Positions 1 through 5,572 of a DNA stretch of 11,895 nt are shown piece by piece. Under the pieces are notes generated by a model, which did not search any database, was not told the DNA's origin, and worked only from the letters and a program-made list of their open reading frames with translations. This DNA is from Solobacterium sp. (GTDB lineage Bacteria > Bacillota_I > Bacilli_A > Erysipelotrichales > Erysipelotrichaceae). The stretch's first letter is position 1, and the number at the start of each line of letters is the position of its first letter. Made by a program: the position numbers and the translations under genes. The stretch is from positions 1-11,895 of the forward strand of contig JAEEYJ010000061.1 of the NCBI GenBank assembly GCA_016291725.1, read 5' to 3'.

Positions 1-3
1 AAG

Positions 4-85
4 TGCGGATAACAGGAATCGAACCTGCACGGATCACTCCACTGGATTCTAAGTCCAGCGCGTCTACCGGTTCCGCCATATCCGC
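4..85 (-). tRNA. tRNA-Leu (anticodon UAG)
   Basis: Read on the - strand this folds as a class II tRNA. The acceptor stem is GCGGATA paired with TATCCGC plus discriminator A. The anticodon arm is CTGGA-CTTAGAA-TCCAG with anticodon TAG (+ strand 49-51), which reads CUN leucine codons. There is a long variable arm, and the T arm contains TTCGATT. The 82-nt length and extra arm fit leucine. No CCA is encoded after the discriminator (the next bases are CTT), so the CCA end would be added by nucleotidyltransferase. What lies downstream of the gene is outside the window. Confidence 0.96.
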
Positions 86-96
86 ATGCACAGAGC

Positions 97-105
97 ATTA
101 TATCA
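97..105 (-). promoter_or_regulatory. Extended -10 promoter element for tRNA-Leu
   Basis: The - strand reads TGATATAAT, a perfect -10 hexamer with the TGn extension. It lies 11 bases before the first base of the tRNA, so transcription would start only a few bases upstream of the mature 5' end. No good TTGACA-like -35 is visible at 17 bases, which the extended -10 may compensate for. Confidence 0.6.
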
Positions 106-117
106 TATACCACGTAG

Positions 118-123
118 TATAAT
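118..123 (+). promoter_or_regulatory. Putative -10 element for yqeY
   Basis: A consensus TATAAT lies 42 bases before the yqeY start codon, back to back with the tRNA promoter. The expected -35 region (near 95-100) does not resemble TTGACA, so this rests on the -10 match and position alone. Confidence 0.4.
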
Positions 124-165
124 AATAAACGGTATTACAGTAATCAAAGGGAAGGTGAACAGATC

Positions 166-612
166 ATGGGAGAATTACTGACACAGCTGAGAAAAGACAA
201 TATGCAGGCAATGAAGGAGAAGGACACATTGAAGAAGGGCGTTCTGTCCCTGCTCATTTCCGCCATTGCGCTCGGCGAGAAGGAAAAGCATGAAGCACTG
301 ACAAAGGACGAAGAGCTCGTCTACGTCCAGAAGGAGCTGAAGCAGACCAAGGAAGCCCTGGCCGAAACGCCGGCAGACCGCACGGACGCGATCGAGGAAA
401 CAAAGAAGAAGATCGCCCTGCTGGAAACCTATCTGCCGAAGCAGATGAACGAGGATGAAATCCGGCAGGCTGTCGAGGAGATCATGGCCGAGATGGGTCT
501 GGAACCCGTCAGGAAGAGCCAGGGTGTCATCATGAAGGAAATGATGGCCCGCTACAAGGGAAAGACTGACGGCAAGCTGGTTTCCAAAGTTGTCGGTACA
601 ATACTGAAATAG
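166..612 (+). CDS. yqeY: YqeY-like protein (GatB/YqeY domain)
   Basis: A 148-residue protein matching the stand-alone YqeY family: an N-terminal helical bundle rich in Lys and Glu (about residues 1-90), then a small helical domain (about 95-148) related to the tail of the amidotransferase subunit GatB. The central LETYLPKQMNEDEIR stretch and the C-terminal GKTDGKLVSKVV stretch are the parts I recognise. The GatB tail domain binds tRNA in GatCAB; the function of free YqeY proteins is not settled, and a tRNA-linked role is inference. The length is usual for the family. The start is supported by a purine-rich site (AAAGGGAAGGTG, 146-157) about 8 bases upstream. The gene is divergent from tRNA-Leu. 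No terminator follows, so transcription may run into the DUF4342 gene. Confidence 0.9.
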   Translation: MGELLTQLRKDNMQAMKEKDTLKKGVLSLLISAIALGEKEKHEALTKDEELVYVQKELKQTKEALAETPADRTDAIEETKKKIALLETYLPKQMNEDEIRQAVEEIMAEMGLEPVRKSQGVIMKEMMARYKGKTDGKLVSKVVGTILK

Positions 613-617
613 GTGTA

Positions 618-632
618 TTGACCGCCGGTCAA
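618..632. promoter_or_regulatory. Operator-like palindrome 1 (overlaps -35)
   Basis: TTGACCGCCGGTCAA is a perfect inverted repeat of 7-bp arms around one central base. It begins five bases after the yqeY stop codon and contains the -35 hexamer of the next gene's promoter. A near copy lies 33 bp downstream. The size and symmetry suit a dimeric repressor such as a TetR-family protein (inference); no regulator gene is in the window. Confidence 0.7.
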
Positions 633-646
633 ACACATGCTATATT
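618..646 (+). promoter_or_regulatory. Sigma-A-type promoter of the DUF4342 gene
   Basis: The -35 is TTGACC (618-623), followed by a 17-base spacer and the -10 TATATT (641-646), preceded by TGC to make an extended -10. The predicted start is near 652-653, inside the second palindrome. Spacing and sequence make this the best promoter in the window. With one operator on the -35 and one on the start site, it looks built for strong expression under tight repression. Confidence 0.72.
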
Positions 647-650
647 GTCT

Positions 651-665
651 TTGACCGTTGGTCAA
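651..665. promoter_or_regulatory. Operator-like palindrome 2 (overlaps transcription start)
   Basis: TTGACCGTTGGTCAA is the same 15-bp element as at 618-632, differing at two central bases, so its arms match except for one position. Its centre is 33 bp from the first, about three helical turns, which would place bound dimers on the same face of the DNA. It covers the predicted +1. Confidence 0.68.
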
Positions 666-687
666 AACCATTGAAGGAGGATTTGAA

Positions 688-1152
688 ATGGAAAAGATTA
701 CACTCGAAATGATGGATGAAGTCAAGGCGCGCACAGGCGTTACATATGAGAAAGCGAAGGAAGCGCTGGAGACGACCGGCGGAGATGTGATCGGAGCGAT
801 CATCCTGCTGGAAAGAGGCGAAGCCCCGAAGACAGAGAAGTACACAGAGTACGTGGAAGAAGACGCACCGACAAGAGAGCTCAATGCGGATGATCTGCCG
901 GACCTCGAAGAGATCGGCGACAAGCTCAAGGAAATCATTGAGAAGGGCAGTGTAACACGCATCCAGCTGCGCAAGGGCGCTAAGGTGCTCATGAGTGTAC
1001 CGGTAACGACCGGCATCGCCGGCGGCATCATCGGTGCCTGGGTTGCTCCGTGGATCGTCATCCCCGGCGCACTGGCTGTCTACGGCACCAAGTGCTCCAT
1101 CGACATCATCAAGGAAGACGGAACGATCGAGACGATCTTCAAGAGAAACTGA
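688..1152 (+). CDS. DUF4342-type small protein with UBA-like N-terminus
   Basis: A 154-residue protein of unknown function. Residues 1-45 form a UBA/EF-Ts-N-like three-helix region (pattern VKARTGVTYEKAKEALE, then GGDVIGAI). An acidic linker follows (about 46-75). Residues 76-154 resemble the DUF4342 domain, with KGSVTRIQLRKG followed by a long hydrophobic, Gly-rich stretch (99-132) that could dip into or cross the membrane, ending in a short IDIIKEDG strand. The start at 688 is chosen because GAAGGAGG (673-680) lies 7 bases upstream. An in-frame ATG at 658 has no such site and lies inside operator 2, at or just after the predicted transcription start. The gene has its own promoter flanked by twin palindromes and ends in a strong terminator, so it is probably a single-gene regulated unit. 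The biochemical role is unknown; the family name is recalled, not searched. Confidence 0.8.
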   Translation: MEKITLEMMDEVKARTGVTYEKAKEALETTGGDVIGAIILLERGEAPKTEKYTEYVEEDAPTRELNADDLPDLEEIGDKLKEIIEKGSVTRIQLRKGAKVLMSVPVTTGIAGGIIGAWVAPWIVIPGALAVYGTKCSIDIIKEDGTIETIFKRN

Positions 1153-1163
1153 ACCTAAGCAAG

Positions 1164-1200
1164 GATGGTATGGTACAGACCGTACCATCTTTGTTTTTTT
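1164..1200 (+). terminator. Intrinsic terminator after the DUF4342 gene
   Basis: An 11-bp stem (GATGGTATGGT, 1164-1174, with ACCGTACCATC, 1179-1189, one T-G pair) closes an ACAG loop and is followed by TTTGTTTTTTT. It starts 12 bases after the stop codon and separates the regulated gene from aroQ. Confidence 0.9.
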
Positions 1201-1239
1201 CATTTACAATATACAGGAAGGGCAAAGGAGGCAGCGTTT

Positions 1240-1530
1240 ATGACCGCACTGGATGAAAAGCGCTACAGGATCAATCAGATCGATGCAGAACTGACCAGAC
1301 TGTTCGAGGAAAGGATGAAGACCGTGGAGGAGATCGCTGCCTGGAAGATGGACAACAACATGCCTGTCTTTGATCCATCCCGGGAAGAAAACAACATCAG
1401 GCGCAATACCGCACTGCTGGAAGATCATCGCCTGGCAGGCTACTTTGAACTGTGGTACCGCTTCACCATGAAGATCTCCAAGGACTACCAGAAGGATATA
1501 CTCAACGAACATGGCAAAGAAGGAAGATAA
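1240..1530 (+). CDS. aroQ: Chorismate mutase, AroQ class, monofunctional
   Basis: Converts chorismate to prephenate, the first step towards Phe and Tyr, in the cytoplasm. The 96-residue all-helical protein keeps the AroQ active site when aligned by eye to the E. coli P-protein mutase domain: R8, R25, K36, D45, R48, E49, and S80/Q84 in the last helix (one residue shorter before it). The VFDPSREE motif (43-50) is diagnostic. The start at 1240 follows AAAGGAGG (1224-1231) at 8 bases; an upstream in-frame ATG at 1165 falls in the terminator stem and is rejected. No other aromatic pathway gene is nearby, and no prephenate dehydratase or dehydrogenase domain is fused. Its own promoter is not obvious: TACAAT at 1205-1210 is a weak candidate. 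It overlaps the next gene by 20 bases, so the two are probably co-translated. Confidence 0.9.
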   Translation: MTALDEKRYRINQIDAELTRLFEERMKTVEEIAAWKMDNNMPVFDPSREENNIRRNTALLEDHRLAGYFELWYRFTMKISKDYQKDILNEHGKEGR

Positions 1531-1996
1531 AACAAACGCCCTGCGCATGCTGGACAATGCCGGCATTGCCTACACAACGCATGTATATGATACGGACGAC
1601 GGCATGATCGACGGTGTCAGTGTGGCGAAGAAAGTCGGTGAAGACCCGGAACAGGTGTTCAAGACCCTGGTGACAAGAGGTGACGACGGCAATCACTATG
1701 TTTTCGTCATTCCTGTCGCAGAGAGGCTGGACCTCAAAGCCTGCGCCAGAAGCGTGGGTGTAAAGTCCGTAGCGATGATCCCGCAGAAGGAACTGTTTCC
1801 ACTGACAGGGTATGTCCACGGAGGATGCTCCCCCGTGGGCATGAAAAAGAAATATACGACCGTTTTCGATGAAACGATCGTACTGCTGGACAGGATAGTT
1901 GTATCGGCAGGCAGGGTCGGGATGCAGATGGTGCTGGACCCGGAGGATCTCCTGAGGATCACCGACGGAAAAGCAGCCCCGCTTACCGTTTCCTGA
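1511..1996 (+). CDS. ybaK: YbaK/EbsC-type Cys-tRNA(Pro) deacylase
   Basis: A 161-residue protein of the YbaK/EbsC branch of the ProX/INS superfamily. These enzymes hydrolyse Cys-tRNA(Pro) made by mischarging prolyl-tRNA synthetase, acting in trans. Visible family features are the opening KTNALRML, the VFKTLV motif with K51 as the likely counterpart of the essential lysine of E. coli YbaK, the GGCSPVGMKKKYTTVFDE stretch (about 104-121), and the closing SAGRVGMQ loop. The family's usual KKxxP reads KKKYT here, a small deviation. The start at 1511 matches the family N-terminus and lies inside aroQ (20-base overlap). The nearest purine-rich site (GAAGGA, 1491-1496) is 14 bases away, which is long, so initiation probably depends on coupling with aroQ. 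The 3' end overlaps the converging VanZ gene. Confidence 0.92.
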   Translation: MAKKEDKTNALRMLDNAGIAYTTHVYDTDDGMIDGVSVAKKVGEDPEQVFKTLVTRGDDGNHYVFVIPVAERLDLKACARSVGVKSVAMIPQKELFPLTGYVHGGCSPVGMKKKYTTVFDETIVLLDRIVVSAGRVGMQMVLDPEDLLRITDGKAAPLTVS

Positions 1997-2450
1997 AAAG
2001 ATCCTTCAGGATCAGCAGAAGCACATAGAACAGGAACCCACCGAAGAGATACCCGCAGGCGTCCAGTACCATATCACTGACCATGCAGGCCCGTCCTTCG
2101 GTGAATTTCTGTATGGTTTCATCAATGACCGGTATGCTGACAGCCAGGATTGCAAAGTTCAGCAAACGGGGGCGTATCCACGGTGCCGTATGTACAGAAA
2201 TCCCTGCCAGAACACCCAGCACAGCGTATTCCGCAAAGTGAGCGCACTTGCGCACCCAGGGATCAAAGCGCACCACATCCCCGTACAGTCCGAAGACGGA
2301 AAGCTTCTGCAGGATCCGCCATGAGAAGCCGCTGGACAGATCCTGGGAAGCCACAGCCTTCATTGCGGAGAACCGGAAAACAATACCGATGTAGATGATT
2401 GTCACGAGCCAGATCCAGTACCGTCTTTTCATACAGAGGGATTCTAACAT
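1983..2450 (-). CDS. VanZ-family membrane protein
   Basis: A 155-residue integral membrane protein of the VanZ family, named after a teicoplanin-resistance accessory protein; most chromosomal members have no known role. The family signature is clear: FRFSAMKAVASQ after the first membrane helix (about 11-27), WVRKCAHFAEY (65-75), DETIQKFTEGR (110-120) and D126/D130 in SDMVLDACG. About four membrane helices are expected. The start is uncertain: 2450 has a weak GGGA five bases upstream, while the Met at 2432 (149 residues, beginning MKRRYW) has none. The open frame continues far upstream to 2606, but that extension would enter ftsE and is not VanZ-like. The gene converges on ybaK with a 14-base overlap of coding ends, and no terminator separates them. 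Confidence 0.85.
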   Translation of the reverse strand: MLESLCMKRRYWIWLVTIIYIGIVFRFSAMKAVASQDLSSGFSWRILQKLSVFGLYGDVVRFDPWVRKCAHFAEYAVLGVLAGISVHTAPWIRPRLLNFAILAVSIPVIDETIQKFTEGRACMVSDMVLDACGYLFGGFLFYVLLLILKDLFRKR

Positions 2451-2468
2451 ATTTATCCCGCAATGGTG

Positions 2469-2518
2469 TGCTATAATTAGTTGTCTTAAAGCTCCTGCAT
2501 TACTGTACATGGTATAAT
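2469..2518 (+). promoter_or_regulatory. Candidate ftsE promoters: two TGnTATAAT elements
   Basis: The 91-base gap between vanZ and ftsE carries two extended -10 elements reading towards ftsE: TGCTATAAT (2469-2477) and TGGTATAAT (2510-2518), 41 bases apart. Neither has a convincing -35 at 16-18 bases. The second would start transcription near 2525, leaving a very short leader before the ribosome binding site. Nothing else recognisable, such as a riboswitch or T-box, lies here. Confidence 0.5.
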
Positions 2519-2541
2519 AGTAGGAGTTTCGGAGGTGCCCG

Positions 2542-3234
2542 ATGATTGAATGCACGGATGTGTACAAGAGATACAGGAACGGTGTCAATGCACTGTACAA
2601 TATCAATCTCCGGATCGACCAGGGAGAGTTTGTCTATGTGATCGGTCCGACAGGCTCCGGAAAGAGTACGCTGATCAAGCTTCTGGACGGAGAGGAAGTC
2701 CCGACAAAGGGAACAGTCAAAGTAATCGGAATCGATGTCGGCAGACTGCGCCGCTCGCAGGTTCCGGTCTACCGCAGGAATATCGGCGTTGTCTTCCAGG
2801 ACTACCGGCTTCTGCCGACCTTTACGGTGTTCGAGAACATTGCCTATGCACTGGAAGTCATAGGAATGGACAAGACCCTGATCCGCAGCCGGGTGCGCGG
2901 TGTGCTGAACCTGGTCGGTCTGGATGATAAGGGCAATGCCTTCCCGAAGGAACTGTCCGGCGGACAGCAGCAGCGGGTTGCGATCGCCAGAGCCATTGCC
3001 AACCGCCCGAAAGTGCTGATCGCCGATGAGCCGACCGGCAACCTGGATCCCACCATGAGCGATGAGATCATGTCGGTGCTGGAGCGCATCAACAAAGCCT
3101 ACGGTACAACAATCGTTATGGTTACCCATGATTCCGGTGTGGTGAACAAGCACCGCAAGCGGACCGTAGCCCTGGAATACGGCCACATCAAGGCCGATCT
3201 GCCGGGAGGAGGTTATATTCTGGATGATAAGTAG
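2542..3234 (+). CDS. ftsE: FtsE, ATPase of the FtsEX complex
   Basis: The cytoplasmic ATP-binding subunit that drives FtsX and, through it, cell-wall hydrolases. At 230 residues it is the normal length. The ABC motifs are intact and in order: Walker [10 protein letters not shown] (35-43), Q-loop Q86 in VFQDYRLLP, signature LSGGQQQR (138-145), Walker B VLIADEP with D162/E163, D-loop NLD, and switch H196 in VTHD. The FQDYRLLP and [17 protein letters not shown] wording is typical of FtsE rather than of LolD/MacB relatives, and the following ftsX settles it. GGAGGTG (2531-2537) is 4 bases before the ATG. It overlaps ftsX by 11 bases and leads the five-gene run that ends after uvrB. Confidence 0.96.
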   Translation: MIECTDVYKRYRNGVNALYNINLRIDQGEFVYVIGPTGSGKSTLIKLLDGEEVPTKGTVKVIGIDVGRLRRSQVPVYRRNIGVVFQDYRLLPTFTVFENIAYALEVIGMDKTLIRSRVRGVLNLVGLDDKGNAFPKELSGGQQQRVAIARAIANRPKVLIADEPTGNLDPTMSDEIMSVLERINKAYGTTIVMVTHDSGVVNKHRKRTVALEYGHIKADLPGGGYILDDK

Positions 3235-4135
3235 GTTTTTCCGCCCGGTGGTAGAGGGCTTCAAAGGTGTATGGCGCCACGCGGCCATGAGCCTGTCCAG
3301 CATCTTCTCGGTCATGATGTCCCTGATCCTCGTCAGTCTCATGATGATGTTCACTTTCAATGTGCGCCGGTTCACCCAGGGTCTGGAACACAGCATCCAG
3401 ATCGCTGTAACGGTGGACTACGGACATGAAGCGGCGGAAGAGGAAGACCGCATGGCCCTGGCGATCAAGGATATACCCGGTGTCACGACCGTTACCTTCT
3501 CCAGCAAGGATGATGAGCTGGAGTATTATATCAACAGCGTAGCGAACGAAGAAGCGAAGAAGCTGTTTGAACCGTACCGTGAAGACGGCAAGAACCCGAT
3601 GCACGATGCGTTTTACGTAGAAGTGGATGACGGCAGCCGGCTGGAAGAGATTACCCACCAGATCGAACAGATCGAAGGCGTGGATGAAGTCGAGTACGGC
3701 GGAGCGAGCGCTACCAAGCTGGTCTCCGCGCTGAACCTGGTCCGTCTGATCGGTATGGGCCTGACAGGGGCATTGTCCCTGCTGGCTGTATTCCTGATTG
3801 CCAACACCATCAATACAACCATTGAGAACCGTTCCATGGAGCTGGGCATCATGCGCAATGTCGGTGCCAAGAACAGCTTTATCCGCGGTCCGTTCCTGAT
3901 CGAAGGAATCATCATCGGCCTGCTCGGTTCGATCGTACCGATCCTGATGACCTATTTCGGTTACCGTTATCTCTACGGGATTACCGGCGGACACCTGGTC
4001 TCCGACATGTTTGTACTGCTGGATCCGGAACCGTTTGCCAAGCAGCTTTCCCTTGCTTTGCTGGCAATGGGTGTATTCGTCGGTTTCCTGGGTTCCTATA
4101 TTTCCGTAACGAGGCGTCTGAGATGGAAGCGCTGA
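3224..4135 (+). CDS. ftsX: FtsX, membrane subunit of FtsEX
   Basis: The polytopic partner of FtsE that transmits ATP hydrolysis to an extracellular murein hydrolase. The 303 residues show the FtsX plan: a cytoplasmic N-terminus, TM1 (about 24-45), a 120-residue extracellular domain (46-168) with the SSKDDELEYY stretch, TM2 (about 170-195), a cytoplasmic loop holding the coupling-type sequence NRSMELGIMRNVGAKNSFI (202-220), then TM3 (about 222-245) and TM4 (about 273-295). A strong GGGAGGAGG (3204-3212) lies inside ftsE, 11 bases before the ATG. It overlaps ftsE by 11 bases and the next gene by 13 bases, so the three should be made together. Its extracellular domain is the expected docking site for the coiled coil of the next gene product (inference from FtsEX biology). 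Confidence 0.96.
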   Translation: MISRFFRPVVEGFKGVWRHAAMSLSSIFSVMMSLILVSLMMMFTFNVRRFTQGLEHSIQIAVTVDYGHEAAEEEDRMALAIKDIPGVTTVTFSSKDDELEYYINSVANEEAKKLFEPYREDGKNPMHDAFYVEVDDGSRLEEITHQIEQIEGVDEVEYGGASATKLVSALNLVRLIGMGLTGALSLLAVFLIANTINTTIENRSMELGIMRNVGAKNSFIRGPFLIEGIIIGLLGSIVPILMTYFGYRYLYGITGGHLVSDMFVLLDPEPFAKQLSLALLAMGVFVGFLGSYISVTRRLRWKR

Positions 4136-5526
4136 AGAAACTGACAAGAATCGCGCTGTCCCTTGTACTCTGCACCTGTGCATTCCTGCCGTACCATGTA
4201 CAGGCGGAAGATGAGTACGATTTTTCCGACCGCTCGTACTGGACGGATCTCTGCACCGGCCAGCATCATCTGACGGATGATCAGAAGAAAGCCTGTACAG
4301 CATACATGAACTATGTCGGTTCCCAGAGCTCGGATCTGAACCGGCGTCTGAAGGACATTGAATCCCAGCGTTCGGAAGTCATGCAGAACCTGTCCTACTA
4401 CGGTCAGCAGGTCGCAGGCTACCAGGCCCAGGCAAACGCTCTGAATGCGGAAATCGCGCAGTACAACCAGGAAATTGCGGTCAAGGAAGCCCTGATCCAG
4501 GAACTGGAGGAGAAGATTGCCCAGAGCCAGGCGCAGATCGATGAAGTACAGTCCCGCATTACCGAACGGATGGTGCTTTCCCAGCCTACCATGCGGCTGA
4601 ACAAGTACCTGGACATCCTGATGGGTGCCAGAAGCTTCAATGACTTCATCCGCATCGCCAAGGGACTGGATGACATTACTGCCTATGACAATGCACAGAT
4701 GGCCAAGCTCGCTGATCTGATCGAACAGATGAACAAGGACATCGTCGTCATGGAGGAAGAGAAGGTAGCGCTTGCGGAAGCGCGGCAGAAGGTCGTGGAT
4801 GCCCAGAACGAAATTCTGGTCATGATGTACCAGGTGCAGGTAGTCGAAGAGGAATACCGGCGCCAGGCAGCAGCGCTGCAGGCAGAAGCGGCGAACGTCG
4901 CAGCCGGCATTGAAGAACTGCAGGCCATGATGAACAGTATCGCCGACAAACTGAATGAAATCGCACCGGCACCCGGCTGGACCTATCCTGTCGCGGCAGG
5001 CTTCATCAACCCGGTGGCCGGCACCTGGTACTACGCTTCGGGCGGTCTGCACCTCGGTGCGGATTTCGTGGCGAATAAAGGTACAGCGCTCCTCGCGGCA
5101 GGCAACGGGGTTATCCTCAACAGTGTCAATGGCTGCGGCGACGGCTGGCTGGGCAACGGCTGTGTCGGCCCGGGTGGATCCTGGGGCGGCGGCAACCAGA
5201 TCCATGCCCTGTACAAGATCAACGGCGGACTGTACGCAGTGAGCTACAGCCATATGCTGATCAATACACCTATACCGAAGGGAACGGTTGTCCATGCCGG
5301 CGACAAGGTCGGTGAAGTGGGTACGAGCGGAAACTCCACGGGTCCGCACTGCCATCTGGAAGTCTACTACCTGGGCAGCGCAGACAACTTCACATACTAC
5401 GCACAGCATTGGAACGGTGATCTGTCGTTCGGCTGCGGATGGTATTCAGCGGCGCTGAACCATATCTGTGAAAACGGATCAGGCGCACCATGCCGGGTCC
5501 GTCCGGAATCCGTATTCGGAGGCTGA
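4123..5526 (+). CDS. Secreted coiled-coil M23 (LytM) peptidase, likely FtsEX-gated murein hydrolase
   Basis: A 467-residue secreted protein in the architecture of EnvC and PcsB-like FtsEX effectors. Residues 1-28 are a signal peptide ending VQA; there is no lipobox. A long two-armed coiled coil spans about 65-150 and 185-280, hinged near 150-185. The C-terminal M23 zinc peptidase domain (about 285-430) keeps the expected ligands and catalytic residues H310, D314, H377, H409 and H411 (motifs HLGAD, YSHM, GPHCH). E. coli EnvC has lost these and only activates amidases, so this protein may cut peptide cross-links itself. The M23 domain carries a Gly/Trp/Cys-rich insertion (about 336-357), and the mature protein has eight cysteines (44, 58, 338, 347, 410, 438, 449, 457). 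The gene overlaps ftsX by 13 bases, with GAGG (4111-4114) as ribosome site. I give no symbol because several hydrolase families fill this slot. Confidence 0.92.
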   Translation: MEALKKLTRIALSLVLCTCAFLPYHVQAEDEYDFSDRSYWTDLCTGQHHLTDDQKKACTAYMNYVGSQSSDLNRRLKDIESQRSEVMQNLSYYGQQVAGYQAQANALNAEIAQYNQEIAVKEALIQELEEKIAQSQAQIDEVQSRITERMVLSQPTMRLNKYLDILMGARSFNDFIRIAKGLDDITAYDNAQMAKLADLIEQMNKDIVVMEEEKVALAEARQKVVDAQNEILVMMYQVQVVEEEYRRQAAALQAEAANVAAGIEELQAMMNSIADKLNEIAPAPGWTYPVAAGFINPVAGTWYYASGGLHLGADFVANKGTALLAAGNGVILNSVNGCGDGWLGNGCVGPGGSWGGGNQIHALYKINGGLYAVSYSHMLINTPIPKGTVVHAGDKVGEVGTSGNSTGPHCHLEVYYLGSADNFTYYAQHWNGDLSFGCGWYSAALNHICENGSGAPCRVRPESVFGG

Positions 5527-5531
5527 CAGTG

Positions 5532-5553
5532 AGAAAGGGGTCCATCCCTTTCT
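5532..5553 (+). other. Intergenic hairpin, possible weak terminator or processing site
   Basis: A perfect 8-bp inverted repeat (AGAAAGGG and CCCTTTCT) with a six-base loop lies just after the M23 gene stop codon and before the S41 gene. It is followed by only TTC, not a T-run, so strong termination is unlikely. It may tune the ratio of upstream to downstream message. Confidence 0.45.
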
Positions 5554-5572
5554 TTCATATGAGGTAGGAACT

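Noticed and set aside
618..665. Palindromes as hairpin terminator of yqeY
   Set aside because: The one-base centre cannot form an RNA loop without losing pairs, and there is no T-run. The repeated spacing around a promoter fits DNA operators better.
658..687. Upstream in-frame start for the DUF4342 gene
   Set aside because: The ATG at 658 lies inside operator 2 about five bases after the predicted transcription start and has no ribosome site; 688 has an excellent one.
640..1203. - strand open frame of 187 codons opposite the DUF4342 gene
   Set aside because: It would need to run through the terminator and the operator region, and the + strand gene has a far better start, domain match and promoter.
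2451..2541. Riboswitch or T-box leader before ftsE
   Set aside because: The gap is only 91 bases, the promoter-like elements occupy it, and no T-box motif or terminator/antiterminator pair is visible.
2451..2606. N-terminal extension of the VanZ frame to 2606
   Set aside because: It would enter ftsE and cross both candidate promoters, and the added residues are not part of the VanZ pattern.
3188..5409. Long - strand open frames opposite ftsX and the M23 gene (371 and 437 codons)
   Set aside because: They are antisense to well-identified genes, low-complexity in His, Gln and Asp, and match no family I know.
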